Shown here piece after piece: positions 8,706 to 22,216 of a stretch of 64,000 nucleotides of DNA. The stretch's first letter is position 1; the number at the start of each line of letters is the position of its first letter. The DNA lies in NCBI GenBank assembly GCA_040765725.1, contig JAXGRQ010000008.1, positions 5,372 to 69,371 of the forward strand, written 5' to 3'. The stretch is from UBA5619 sp040765725. GTDB lineage: Bacteria > Desulfobacterota > Syntrophia > Syntrophales > UBA5619. The notes under the pieces were generated by a model. The model worked only from the letters and a program-made list of their open reading frames with translations. It was not told the DNA's origin and made no database searches. The position numbers and the translations under genes were made by a program.

Positions 8706-8734
8706 TTGACTTTTATAAGACGGGTCGGCATAAT
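8706..8734 (+). promoter_or_regulatory. Sigma-70 promoter for zapB-zapA-6S RNA
   Basis: TTGACT at 8706-8711, a 17-nt spacer and CATAAT at 8729-8734 match consensus at 5 of 6 in each box. It lies about 80 nt upstream of the ZapB-like gene. Confidence 0.6.
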
Positions 8735-8812
8735 TTAAACGAAACATGCCGGCGCCGGTCACGCACCGGTGGAACTCTTTATGGTGGATATCACGACGGA
8801 AAAGGTGAAATC

Positions 8813-9040
8813 GTGGAATTTCTGAAATTCGATGAGCTGGAAAAGAAAATCAATGGCCTGATTGGTGATTATGCTTTACTGAAGAAAAGGAATCTGGAAC
8901 TGGAAGAGCTGTTGCAAAATAAGACAAAGGAGCTGGATGAGGCAAACAACAAAATGGGAGGGCTGAGGGAAGAACGGGATGCCGTACGCACAAAAGTGGA
9001 CTCGCTTCTTGATTTGCTTCAGGAGATAAAAGCGCCATAG
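8813..9040 (+). CDS. zapB: ZapB-like coiled-coil cell-division protein
   Basis: A 75-aa, highly charged protein that is almost entirely heptad-like (leucines at regular spacing from about residue 4 to 70). This fits the short ZapB coiled-coil family, which bundles with ZapA and FtsZ at the division ring. The start is a GTG with AGGTGA six bases upstream. The assignment leans on the neighbour zapA, 21 nt downstream, because coiled coils carry little sequence signature. Confidence 0.65.
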   Translation: MEFLKFDELEKKINGLIGDYALLKKRNLELEELLQNKTKELDEANNKMGGLREERDAVRTKVDSLLDLLQEIKAP

Positions 9041-9061
9041 AACAAACCTTGAGGTCGTCCA

Positions 9062-9340
9062 TTGAAAAAGCGCTTTGACGTCAGAATACTGGGGCAGGAT
9101 CTATCAGTGATAAGCGATTCAGGGGATGAGCATGTTGCCAGTGTCGTTGGGTATGTCAATGAAAAGATGCAAGCGGCCGGGAAATCCGTCGCGAACAAGG
9201 AGGCGTTGAACATTGCCATTCTGGCCGCGTTGAACATTGCGGATGAATACTTGCAAATGGCGGGAGCAAAAGAAAACTTACGAAAGCAATTGGAGAGCAG
9301 ATCGGAACAATTGATCCATTTGATCAACGACATAAGGTAA
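9062..9340 (+). CDS. zapA: Cell division protein ZapA
   Basis: A 92-aa ZapA-family protein. The N-terminus reads KRFDVRILGQDLSV, with a central VVGYVNEKM segment and ALNIADEYL before a C-terminal coiled coil, as in ZapA tetramers that stabilise FtsZ protofilaments. It starts at TTG (9062) with a TGAGGT Shine-Dalgarno sequence. It follows the ZapB-like gene and precedes 6S RNA, the same zapA-ssrS order known from Escherichia coli. Confidence 0.85.
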   Translation: MKKRFDVRILGQDLSVISDSGDEHVASVVGYVNEKMQAAGKSVANKEALNIAILAALNIADEYLQMAGAKENLRKQLESRSEQLIHLINDIR

Positions 9341-9349
9341 ACAGATTAT

Positions 9350-9539
9350 CCCCTGCGATGTGCGTGATTAACATTCGTTTTTTGAGCCAACACCTGGGAA
9401 CCGGGGGCCTTTACTTGTCCGCGGTGTGCATGTCCGCACCCATTCCGTAAAAAACGGAATGCGGAAAGCCTGAAGCGGCAACATTAGGCGCCCACTTAGC
9501 AACTGGTTCAAAAAGGTGGTTAACACGGCATAGGCGGGG
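9350..9539 (+). ncRNA. ssrS: 6S RNA
   Basis: About 190 nt directly after zapA. The 5' end (CCCCTGC plus ATGTGCGTG, 9350 onward) pairs with the 3' end (TTAACACGGCATAGGCGGGG, 9520-9539), forming the long closing stem. The inner parts GAGCCAACACC (9387-9397) and a GC-rich central hairpin fit the open-bubble rod of 6S RNA, which binds sigma-70 RNA polymerase. Position after zapA is the classic ssrS locus. The ends are placed from the stem and could shift by several bases. Confidence 0.85.
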
Positions 9540-9555
9540 TTTTTTTACCCATCTT

Positions 9556-9578
9556 CCGTTGTTTTTAACGGCGTTTTT
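9556..9578 (+). terminator. Intrinsic terminator after 6S RNA
   Basis: CCGTT (9556-9560) and AACGG (9567-9571) form a short stem followed by CG and five Ts (9574-9578). A further seven-T run directly follows the 6S closing stem (9540-9546). Either could end the zapB-zapA-6S transcript. Confidence 0.45.
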
Positions 9579-9664
9579 CAACGGCATCCCCTTCCTCGCA
9601 TTCCTCGATTAAATCATTGTAAACGATCTGTTTTCGTTTTTAAACATCTAAGGAGGTGAACACT

Positions 9665-11230
9665 TTGACCGATAACGGTATTTTGGTCCCCATCCTGCTG
9701 ATTGCGTTTGTAGTCGGTGGGGTTTTGGGATTCATTGTAAAAAAACGATTTTCAAGGAAAAAACTGGAGTCTTGTGAAAACCTCTCAGCGAGGATCATTG
9801 ACGAGGCCAAGAAAGAAGCGGAGACCATTAAGAAAGAGGCCATCCTGCAGGCAAAGGAAAATCTGCTCAAGGTCAAGGCCGAGTTTGAAAAGGACTCGCG
9901 CGAACGGAAGAGCGAACTGGATAGCCTGGAAAGGAGGATCCGTTCAAAAGAGGAAAATTTGGAGAGGAGAATCGACCTTCTGTCCCAACGGGAAACCTCC
10001 TGCGAAAACCGTGAAAAAGCGATTTTACACAAGGAATCTCAACTCAATGAAAAACATGAACGCGCTGACAGGATGCTGGAAGAACAGAGGGTGAAACTGG
10101 AACAGATCGCTGGCATCAGTTCAGATGAGGCGAAAAAATTGCTGGTCCGCGAAATGGAATCCGTTGCGAAGCAGGATGCCGCCCTGATGATCCGAAAAAT
10201 CGAGGAGGATGCCAGGCGGATGGCCGACAATAAGGCGCGTGAGGTCATCTCTTATGCGATCCAACGTTACGCAGGTGATTATGTGGCTGAAAACACGGTC
10301 TCGGTGGTCAACCTTCCGAATGATGAGATGAAGGGAAGAATCATCGGCCGGGAGGGAAGAAACATTCGGGCGATCGAGGCGGCGACAGGAATCGACCTGA
10401 TTGTCGATGACACGCCGGAGGCGGTTGTGCTTTCCAGCTTCGATCCGGTGCGCCGGGAAGTGGCGCGCCTTTCCCTGGAGAGATTGATCACCGATGGCCG
10501 CATCCATCCGGGCCGGATCGAAGAGATCGTCAAGAAGGTGCGGTCGGAGGTGGATGCGATCATCAAGGAAACCGGAGAGAGGATCTCCTTCGATGTCGGC
10601 GTCCACGATCTGCATCCCGAGCTGGTCATGTTGCTGGGCAGCCTGAAGTTTCGGACGAGCTATTCCCAGAATGTCCTTCAGCATTCCATTGATGTGGCCC
10701 ATCTCACGGGAATGATGGCGGCCGAGTTGAAGATGAACATCAAGGAGGCGAAGCGGGCCGGACTCCTTCACGATATCGGGAAGGCGATCGATCACAAGGT
10801 GGAGGGAACCCATGCCGGCATCGGCGCCGATTATGCCAAAAGGTTCGGGGAGTCCCCGCGAATCGTCCAGGCGATTGCCACGCACCATGATGACGGCAGG
10901 AACAACACCTTGCTCGGCGTTCTGGTCCAGGCGGCGGACACGCTTTCCGCGGCAAGACCAGGGGCGCGTCGGGAGATGTTGGAGAGTTATGTCAAAAGGC
11001 TTGAGGAACTCGAAAATATCGCCAATTCCTTCAACGGTGTCGGCAAGTGTTTTGCGATCCAGGCGGGTCGAGAGATTCGGATCCTCGTGGAAAATGAAAA
11101 GATCTCCGACAATGATACCGTCATGCTTTGCAAGGACATCATCAAAAAGATCGAAGCGGAACTGGCCTATCCCGGACAGATCAAGGTAACCGTTATTCGG
11201 GAGACCCGGGTCTCCGATTTTGCGCGATAG
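9665..11230 (+). CDS. rny: Ribonuclease Y
   Basis: Membrane-anchored endoribonuclease that initiates mRNA decay. Domains in order are one N-terminal transmembrane helix (about residues 6-26), a long charged coiled coil to about 180, a KH RNA-binding domain (GRIIGREGRNIRAIE) and an HD catalytic domain (LLHDIGKAIDH). A perfect TAAGGAGGTGA sits at 9649-9659. A GTG inside that Shine-Dalgarno sequence also opens the frame, but the TTG at 9665 has correct spacing and is the better start. The 521-aa length is normal. It is followed after 9 nt by ymdB. Confidence 0.93.
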   Translation: MTDNGILVPILLIAFVVGGVLGFIVKKRFSRKKLESCENLSARIIDEAKKEAETIKKEAILQAKENLLKVKAEFEKDSRERKSELDSLERRIRSKEENLERRIDLLSQRETSCENREKAILHKESQLNEKHERADRMLEEQRVKLEQIAGISSDEAKKLLVREMESVAKQDAALMIRKIEEDARRMADNKAREVISYAIQRYAGDYVAENTVSVVNLPNDEMKGRIIGREGRNIRAIEAATGIDLIVDDTPEAVVLSSFDPVRREVARLSLERLITDGRIHPGRIEEIVKKVRSEVDAIIKETGERISFDVGVHDLHPELVMLLGSLKFRTSYSQNVLQHSIDVAHLTGMMAAELKMNIKEAKRAGLLHDIGKAIDHKVEGTHAGIGADYAKRFGESPRIVQAIATHHDDGRNNTLLGVLVQAADTLSAARPGARREMLESYVKRLEELENIANSFNGVGKCFAIQAGREIRILVENEKISDNDTVMLCKDIIKKIEAELAYPGQIKVTVIRETRVSDFAR

Positions 11231-11239
11231 GATCCTTTC

Positions 11240-12034
11240 ATGAAGGTACTCTTTGTAGGGGATGTGGTTGGAAAGCCGGGAAGAAGAGCAATACGGGCGC
11301 TTCTTCCGGGAATTATCGAGGAACAACGAATCGATTTCGTGATCGCCAATTGCGAGAATGCCGCCGCGGGATTCGGCGTGACAGCGGAAATTGTCGAAGA
11401 GCTCTTTGATGCCCATATCGATGTCCTGACTTCCGGGAACCATATCTGGGATAAAAAGGAGATCATGGAATGCGTCGATGATTACGAGACGCTCCTCCGG
11501 CCGGCCAATTACCCGGAAGGGGTGCCGGGACGGGGGAGCGTGGTGGTTACGCTTCCGGGCGGTGCTTCGGTCGGGGTGCTCAATTTAGCGGGCCGGGTTT
11601 TCATGCATCCGCTCGAATGCCCTTTCCGGAGTGCGGATCGGGAGATTGAGAAGTTGGTGAAGAGAACGCGGATCATCCTTGTGGACATGCATGCTGAGGC
11701 GACCTCGGAGAAGATCGCCATGGGATGGCATCTGGACGGTCGGGTGACGGCGGTTCTGGGAACCCACACCCATGTTCAGACGGCCGATGAACGGATCCTT
11801 TCCGGAGGATCTGCGTATGTCACCGATGTCGGGATGACCGGTCCGTTCGATTCCGTGATTGGAGTTCGGAAAGAGAACATCCTGCAAAGATTTCTATTAC
11901 AGATCCCGAATAAATTTGAGGTCGCCAAACGGGATATCCGCCTGCAGGGGGTGGTGGTCGAAATCGGGCCGGACGGCCGGGCCGTCAACGTGGAAAGGCT
12001 GAATGTTCCATTGGCGGAATCGGAATCTGCCTGA
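11240..12034 (+). CDS. ymdB: TIGR00282 family metallophosphoesterase (YmdB-like)
   Basis: A 264-aa calcineurin-like phosphoesterase. The N-terminus MKVLFVGDVVGKPGR and the motifs NCENAAAGFG, TSGNHIWDKKE and GTHTHVQTAD supply the dimetal ligands. The family hydrolyses cyclic nucleotides in vitro and in Bacillus interacts with RNase Y. Its position 9 nt after rny is the usual synteny. Confidence 0.88.
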   Translation: MKVLFVGDVVGKPGRRAIRALLPGIIEEQRIDFVIANCENAAAGFGVTAEIVEELFDAHIDVLTSGNHIWDKKEIMECVDDYETLLRPANYPEGVPGRGSVVVTLPGGASVGVLNLAGRVFMHPLECPFRSADREIEKLVKRTRIILVDMHAEATSEKIAMGWHLDGRVTAVLGTHTHVQTADERILSGGSAYVTDVGMTGPFDSVIGVRKENILQRFLLQIPNKFEVAKRDIRLQGVVVEIGPDGRAVNVERLNVPLAESESA

Positions 12035-12109
12035 TGAATCTGACCATTTCTTTGAAGCGGCCGTGCGGGGATTGGTCGTTGTTTGGACAAGAGTGGAGGA
12101 TGGGCGCCG

Positions 12110-13390
12110 ATGAGTGTATATGATGTGCTCTTGGAGAGAGGCTTTGTCGAACAGGTCACAGGTGAGACTGAGATCCGGGAGCTTCTGGAACGGGAGCCGG
12201 TGACCTGTTACATCGGTTTTGATCCCACGGCGACCAGTCTGCATATCGGCTCTCTGGTCCCGATCATGGCGCTGGCCCATATGCAGAGACATGGTCATCG
12301 GCCGATTGCACTGGTGGGCGGCGGCACCGGTTTGATCGGCGATCCGTCCGGTAAGACGGAGATGCGACAGATCCTCACGAGGGAACAGATCGACATCAAT
12401 GCTGCGTGTCTGAAAAGGCAGCTTTCACGCTATCTCGATTTCAGTGAGGACGGGTCTCTGCTGCTCAACAATGCGGACTGGCTTACGCGGCTCAATTACA
12501 TTGAGTTTCTCCGGGATATCGGACGACACTTCAGTGTAAACCGTATGCTGGCCGCGGAAAGCTATCGCATCCGCCTGGATAAAGGGTTGAATTTCATCGA
12601 ATTCAATTACATGCTCCTGCAGGCTTATGATTTTCTCTATCTGTTTCAGCAGCACGGATGTCTGTTGCAGATGGGGGGCAACGACCAGTGGGGCAATATG
12701 GTGGCGGGTATAGACCTCATCCGCAGAATCGAGGAAAAAACGGCATACGGCATGACTTTCCCGCTGATGACCACATCCCAGGGACACAAAATGGGAAAGA
12801 CAGAAAAGGGAACCGTGTGGCTTGATTCCCAACTGACGTCCCCTTATGAATATTACCAGTACTGGATTAACACGGAAGACGCGGATGTCGGGCGCTTCCT
12901 CGCACTCTTTACGTTTCTGCCGATGGAGGAGATCTCGGTGGTCAAGGGACTGACCGATTCCCGTCTCAATATGGCCAAGGCGGTTTTGGCTTTTGAAGCG
13001 ACGAAGATTGCCCATGGTGAAGATGCCGCGGTCGCTGTTTGGAAGGCCTCCTCCGAAGCCTTTGGTCTGAGACCGGTCGAATCGGGGATGTTCCCTTCCA
13101 GTGCCATTCCGCGGACTGCCGAGGAACTGGGAACGGCCGCGATTCCTTCCATTGAAAAGAGCCGGAAATCGCTGGCCGCAGGCATCCCGGCATTTGAACT
13201 TTTTCAGGAGGCGGGACTCTGTTCCTCCCGGGGGGAAGCCAGACGCCTCATTGCCCAGGGAGGGGGATATGTCAATGACCGGCAGATCGTCGCATTCGAT
13301 GAGATGATCGGTCTCCCCGATGCGGATGAAAAGGGTGAAATACGCCTGCGCAAAGGCAAGAAACGGTACGTGATTCTCTCGCTCAAGTGA
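12110..13390 (+). CDS. tyrS: Tyrosyl-tRNA synthetase
   Basis: Charges tRNA-Tyr. The class I signatures are HIGS (in TSLHIGSLVP) and KMGKT (in GHKMGKTEKG), the usual TyrS variants of HIGH and KMSKS. The Tyr-binding segment MGGNDQWGN is present. An S4 RNA-binding domain ends the protein, from about residue 360. The frame allows TTG at 12083, but GTGGAGG precedes the ATG at 12110, giving 426 aa. It is the last gene before the rRNA operon. Confidence 0.94.
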   Translation: MSVYDVLLERGFVEQVTGETEIRELLEREPVTCYIGFDPTATSLHIGSLVPIMALAHMQRHGHRPIALVGGGTGLIGDPSGKTEMRQILTREQIDINAACLKRQLSRYLDFSEDGSLLLNNADWLTRLNYIEFLRDIGRHFSVNRMLAAESYRIRLDKGLNFIEFNYMLLQAYDFLYLFQQHGCLLQMGGNDQWGNMVAGIDLIRRIEEKTAYGMTFPLMTTSQGHKMGKTEKGTVWLDSQLTSPYEYYQYWINTEDADVGRFLALFTFLPMEEISVVKGLTDSRLNMAKAVLAFEATKIAHGEDAAVAVWKASSEAFGLRPVESGMFPSSAIPRTAEELGTAAIPSIEKSRKSLAAGIPAFELFQEAGLCSSRGEARRLIAQGGGYVNDRQIVAFDEMIGLPDADEKGEIRLRKGKKRYVILSLK

Positions 13391-13570
13391 GGCGAGGCTG
13401 TTTTTCGGATCATCCTGATTGATGGATGCGGTTGGGTTTCAGTCATACGGAAAGGGTCCGCCGGAAACAAAAAGAGAGCTTGACTTTTGGGGACAGGTGG
13501 ATCAGAAGCCCCGCTCGTTCTTTCAAAAAGCTTGGGAAGAGAAAAAAGAAGATTTTTTCTTGATTTTAGC

Positions 13571-13600
13571 TTGACAATGCGTGTCGAGTAGATGTAGAAA
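13571..13600 (+). promoter_or_regulatory. rRNA operon promoter P1
   Basis: TTGACA at 13571-13576, an 18-nt spacer and TAGAAA at 13595-13600. It is about 200 nt upstream of 16S, within a 410-nt gene-free region (13391-13801) that otherwise holds only P2 and boxA. Confidence 0.5.
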
Positions 13601-13655
13601 TACGTTCCAGCCCAAATGAGATTGGTTTGGGATGAAAAAAGATTGAAAAAAGTTC

Positions 13656-13684
13656 TTGACAGGGAAATGAAGTTGGTTTAAACA
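13656..13684 (+). promoter_or_regulatory. rRNA operon promoter P2
   Basis: A perfect TTGACA at 13656-13661 is followed after 17 nt by TAAACA at 13679-13684. It is the second of two tandem promoters before boxA. The -10 is weak, but the context supports it. Confidence 0.5.
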
Positions 13685-13703
13685 TCACGGCTCGTTTCTG
13701 ATT

Positions 13704-13715
13704 GGCTCTTTGGAA
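13704..13715 (+). promoter_or_regulatory. boxA-like antitermination site of the 16S leader
   Basis: GGCTCTTTGGAA resembles boxA (TGCTCTTTAACA), the NusB/S10 antitermination site. It sits between P2 and 16S. A matching site occurs before 23S. Confidence 0.55.
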
Positions 13716-13801
13716 ATTGAATAGAGGGATAATTGATTTGTGGGTCCTTTGTACACGTAGGTTCAATGAGTCTATGGGGAGAGAAATCTCCCTCAGGATA
13801 A

Positions 13802-15366
<1,565 letters not shown>

Positions 15367-15484
15367 CTAAGGAGTAAGATGAGGGAGATGCTGAAAGGCG
15401 TCGATCCTCTTACGACCTAGGTCAATACCCGCAAATCATTATCCCCTATTCATGATTGTTCTACCGATAAGTCAGATGATCCAA

Positions 15485-15561
<77 letters not shown>

Positions 15562-15603
15562 TATAATGGGCCGAGCAGGTTCTGGGATATAGTGGGGTGA
15601 GTC

Positions 15604-15679
15604 GGGGGTGTAGCTCAGCTGGGAGAGCGCCTGGTTTGCAACCAGGAGGTCATCGGTTCGAACCCGTTCACCTCCACCA
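15604..15679 (+). tRNA. tRNA-Ala (TGC)
   Basis: A 76-nt cloverleaf with acceptor stem GGGGGTG/CACCTCC, anticodon TGC at 15637-15639 and an encoded CCA end. It is the second spacer tRNA of the rRNA operon. Confidence 0.97.
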
Positions 15680-15699
15680 GGATTAACCATAGAGGATGG

Positions 15700-15733
15700 C
15701 CGATCGGTCATCGTGCAAGCAATGACCGATCGG
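15700..15733 (+). other. Perfect hairpin in the tRNA-Ala/23S spacer
   Basis: CCGATCGGTCA (15700-15710) and TGACCGATCGG (15723-15733) are perfect 11-bp inverted repeats around a 12-nt loop. It is probably a structured processing element of the rRNA precursor. Confidence 0.55.
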
Positions 15734-15754
15734 TCGTCGGCTATGTCCGGCGAC

Positions 15755-15766
15755 GGTTCTTTGACA
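15755..15766 (+). promoter_or_regulatory. boxA-like site before 23S
   Basis: GGTTCTTTGACA matches the boxA pattern and parallels the copy ahead of 16S. It would help RNA polymerase antitermination complexes reload before 23S. Confidence 0.5.
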
Positions 15767-15819
15767 ATTGCATATTGTGATAGTTGTAATAAGGCTGAGC
15801 ATAAAATGATAAAATTTAT
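15764..15819 (+). other. Pre-23S processing stem, 5' arm
   Basis: ACAATTGCATA (15764-15774) is the exact reverse complement of TATGCAATTGT (18890-18900). AAGGCTGAG (15791-15799) is the reverse complement of CTCAGCCTT (18871-18879). The two arms flank 23S and should form the long stem cut by RNase III. Confidence 0.75.
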
Positions 15820-18900
<3,081 letters not shown>

Positions 18901-18916
18901 TATTTTCATCGAAATA

Positions 18917-19033
<117 letters not shown>

Positions 19034-19042
19034 TTTATATCG

Positions 19043-19077
19043 AAAAGCCCCGTCTTGAAATGGACGGGGCTTTTTTT
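19043..19077 (+). terminator. Intrinsic terminator of the rRNA operon
   Basis: AAGCCCCGTC (19045-19054) pairs with GACGGGGCTT (19063-19072), followed by a T-run to 19077. It is a strong Rho-independent terminator directly after 5S. Confidence 0.9.
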
Positions 19078-19151
19078 ATTTACATCCCGCCGGAGCTTGT
19101 GTTATGAAGCGCCAGCGGTTTTTATAAAAACTAAACAGGAGATGAACCGTT

Positions 19152-19903
19152 ATGTCAGGGCATTCCAAATGGAGCACGATCAAACGGAAGAAGGGTGCCA
19201 TTGATTCGAAACGCGGAAAAATCTTCACGAAATTAATCAAGGAAATCACGCTTGCAGCCAGACTGGGCGGCGGCGATCTGGAGGGAAATTCCCGGCTGAG
19301 GCAGGCGGTCCTGGCGGCCAAGGAAGAAAATATGCCGAAGGACAACATCGACCGGGCGATCAAGAAGGGGACCGGTGAACTGGCCGGAGCCGCTGCGTAT
19401 GAGGAGGTGACTTACGAGGGGTATGGTCCGGGAGGCGTCGCGGTGATCGTCGATGTGATGACGGACAACAAGAACCGCACCGTCGCAGAGATCCGGCACA
19501 TCTTCTCCAAGCATGGGGGAACCTTGGCGAAAACGGTTGTGTCGCCTGGATGTTCGATAAAAAGGGGAGCATCGTTTTTGACAAAACAGCGGTCGGCGAG
19601 GATGCGCTGATGGAGGTTGCGCTCGAGGCCGGTGCGGAAGATGTCCGGGATCAGGAAACCGAATGGGAGGTCATCACGGACCCGATGAGCTTTGAGGCCG
19701 TCAAAAAGGCCATTGATGAAAAAGGCTGGACCTATCTGGAAGCGCGCGTCGGCAAGATTCCCCGGAATACGATCAAACTGGAAGCGGGGAAGGCGGAACA
19801 GATGCTCAGGCTCATGGAAAAATTAGAGGACAATGACGATGTCCAGAATGTGTACGCCAATTTCGATATTTCCGATGATGTCATGGAGAAGCTGAGCCGG
19901 TAG
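19152..19903 (+). pseudogene. yebC: YebC/PmpR family transcriptional regulator, frameshifted
   Basis: The two halves of one YebC protein lie in different frames. Residues 1 to about 127 (MSGHSKWSTIKRKKG..., NKNRTVAEIRHIFSKHGG) read from 19152. The rest (MFDKKGSIVFDKTAVGED... to the C-terminus) reads in the frame that stops at 19903. One base is missing near 19526-19532: adding a G after TTGGCG restores NGCVAWMFDKK, and 250 aa is the family length. YebC proteins bind DNA, and some relieve ribosome stalling at proline runs. It is upstream of ruvC, the common yebC-ruvCAB order. A sequencing or assembly error is as likely as a real mutation. Confidence 0.85.
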
Positions 19904-19978
19904 GTGGAACAGGACGGTGTGTAAACGGACCGCCAAACAGGGTTCATGACGCCATTGGGCGTGATAGGGTTCTCTAAA

Positions 19979-20456
19979 GTGAGAGTTTTAGGGATCGATC
20001 CGGGAAGCCATGTGACGGGATTTGGGGTGATCGAAGCCGCAAACGGACTGTCGTGTCTCTTTCACGGCGGGAATCAGGCCCGTTCGGGGCGCCTCCCTCT
20101 CTGTGTCCCTTCAGAACATCCGTGATGGAATCAATGATGTGATCCGACGAACGGAACCAATGGCGCTGGCGATCGAGGATATTTTTTACGGGAAGAACAT
20201 CCGGAGTTTGATCAAACAGGGTCATGTCCGGGGAGTGGCGATCCTGGCCGGGGCGGACGGCGGGCTGCCGGTCTACGAATACAGCCCGCTGGAGATCAAG
20301 AAAGCGGTCGTCGGTTACGGACGGGCCGAAAAGGGGCAAGTCCAGATGATGGTCAGGGCCATCCTGAAGCTTCCGGAACTTCCACCACCCGATGCGGCCG
20401 ACGCATTGGCCGTTGCCATCTGCCAGCTTCATTTTCGAAAGACGGAAACCCTCTGA
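19979..20456 (+). pseudogene. ruvC: Holliday junction resolvase RuvC, frameshifted
   Basis: The N-terminal part (VRVLGIDPGSHVTGFGVIE, with the first catalytic Asp) reads from GTG 19979, or from an in-frame ATG at 19946. The rest (GINDVIRR, AIEDIFYGKN with the catalytic Glu, PDAADALAVAICQ with the last Asp) is one frame off. One extra base near 20066-20072, in the GGCGGG run, explains the shift. Without it the protein is about 158 aa, a normal size. RuvC nicks Holliday junctions with RuvAB. The stop is 1 nt before the ruvA start. Confidence 0.85.
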
Positions 20457-20457
20457 T

Positions 20458-21063
20458 ATGATCGCTCGTCTCGACGGCATTCTTCTTCAGAAGTCGGTCG
20501 CCCAATGTGTGGTGGATGTTCACGGGATAGGTTATCGCGTCGTCGTGCCTCTGAGCACATTCTATGAATTGCCCGAGGCCGGGTGCCGCGTCGTGCTCCA
20601 GATTCATACCCATGTCCGTGAAGATGCCATCAGCCTTTACGGCTTCTATACCGACGAGGAACGCGAGGTCTTCAAATTGATGATCTCCGTGGGAGGAATT
20701 GGTCCCAAGCTGGCCGTGAATATCCTTTCCGGCATCTCGGCTGCGGAGTGGATCCGGGCCATTGTATCAGAAGACTTGAAGCGTTTGACGGGGATCCCCG
20801 GTGTAGGCCGCAAAACGGCCGAGAGGATGATTCTCGAACTGAAAGACAAAGCGGGACATCTCAGCCGTGAAGTTGCCCCGGCCGGTGACGCGGTGGTCCG
20901 GACATCCGAGGAGGCCAAAGAAGACGCCTTGTCCGCGCTCGTAAATCTTGGTTATAAGGGATCCTCAGTGAGGGATGCCGTTGAACTGGCCATGAAGGAT
21001 GCGTCCGAGCCTCTTTCCCTGGACGATATTTTGAAAAAGGCTCTCCGCTTTCTTGCCGGATAA
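20458..21063 (+). CDS. ruvA: Holliday junction branch-migration protein RuvA
   Basis: A 201-aa RuvA that tetramerises on the four-way junction and recruits RuvB. The start MIARLDGILLQKS is the family N-terminus; the frame is open further upstream only as a shadow of ruvC. The OB-fold region is followed by helix-hairpin-helix motifs (ISVGGIGPKLAVNIL and LTGIPGVGRKTAERMI) and a C-terminal RuvB-binding domain. It is intact, unlike its neighbours. Confidence 0.95.
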   Translation: MIARLDGILLQKSVAQCVVDVHGIGYRVVVPLSTFYELPEAGCRVVLQIHTHVREDAISLYGFYTDEEREVFKLMISVGGIGPKLAVNILSGISAAEWIRAIVSEDLKRLTGIPGVGRKTAERMILELKDKAGHLSREVAPAGDAVVRTSEEAKEDALSALVNLGYKGSSVRDAVELAMKDASEPLSLDDILKKALRFLAG

Positions 21064-21114
21064 AAACCGGCCTGTCCGATATCGGCAGCCTGTTGGCGAG
21101 GATGGTCACCTGTC

Positions 21115-22162
21115 GTGAAAAAAACCGATTCCAGAGAAATCGCCGAAGAATCCGCTGACCGTCCCGCAAGGTCTCGAAGAGGATGAAGGGTATGATGTTT
21201 CGCTGCGCCCAAAGAGTCTCGAGGAATACATCGGTCAGGAAAAGATCAAACAGAATCTCTCCGTTTTTATGGAAGCGGCAAAACAACGCAGGGAGCACCT
21301 CGATCACGTTCTCCTTTACGGCCCTCCCGGTTTGGGAAAGACAACCCTCGCTTACATCATGGCCCGCGAGATGGGGGTGGATATCAAGGTGACCTCCGGA
21401 CCGGTCATCGAAAGGCCGGGGGATCTGGCCGCCATTCTAACCAACCTGCATGAAAAGGATGTTCTGTTCATCGATGAAATTCACCGTCTTTCTCATGTGG
21501 TCGAGGAGATCCTCTATCCGGCGATGGAAGACTTTCACATCGACATTCTGATCGGCCAGGGACCGTCGGCACGGTCCATGAAGCTTGAAATTCCGAAATT
21601 TACACTGATCGGGGCCACAACCCGGGCGGGACTTTTGACCTCGCCGCTGCGGGATCGTTTCGGTATGAGCTTCCGGTTTGAATTCTATACACCCGAAGAA
21701 CTGGCCGTCATCATCCATCGGTCAGCCAGGATCCTCTCCGTGAACATCGTCGAAGACGGTGCGATCGAAATGGCCTGTCGATCCCGGGGGACGCCGCGAA
21801 TTGCCAATCGGTTGCTCCGTCGCGTCCGGGATTTCGCGCAGGTCCGGGCCGAAGGACGGATTACCCGGGATGTGGCGGTGAGCGCACTCGAGATGTTTGA
21901 GGTGGATGATAAGGGGTTCGATCATATGGACCGGACCATCTTGCTGACGGTGATCGACAAATTCGATGGGGGCCCTGTAGGGATCGACAACCTCTCTTCG
22001 GCGATCGGGGAAGAGAGGGCGACGATCGAAGATGTGTACGAGCCCTACCTGATTCAGGAGGGCTATCTGCAGCGAACGGCACGCGGTCGGATTGCGACAC
22101 GGCGGGCTTATGAACATCTCCATCGGGCTTGGGTCGCCGGCAATCAGAAGGAACTCTTCTGA
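21115..22162 (+). CDS. ruvB: Holliday junction helicase RuvB, start region frame-disrupted
   Basis: AAA+ motor of branch migration. Walker A is GPPGLGKTT, Walker B is LFIDEIHR, the arginine-finger region is SPLRDRFG, and a winged helix ends the protein. The first ATG in the main frame (21269) falls inside the conserved N-terminal domain. The frame is open upstream through DVSLRPKSLEEYIGQEK to a stop at 21116-21118, with no ATG, GTG or TTG start. The likely start is GTG 21115, followed by a run of seven As; six As would join it to the main frame, giving about 348 aa. The gene therefore carries a probable one-base indel. Confidence 0.85.
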
Positions 22163-22216
22163 GAAACAACCGCCAACGGAAGACCCGTTTGCCGGGAATT
22201 CGGTTTAGGATCGGCC

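Noticed and set aside
10121..11443. Minus-strand 440-aa ORF over rny and ymdB
   Set aside because: Antisense shadow; the plus-strand RNase Y carries clear KH and HD motifs.
19526..19532. Programmed frameshift in yebC
   Set aside because: No slippery heptamer or conserved case is known, and neighbouring genes carry similar single-base defects, which favours sequence error.
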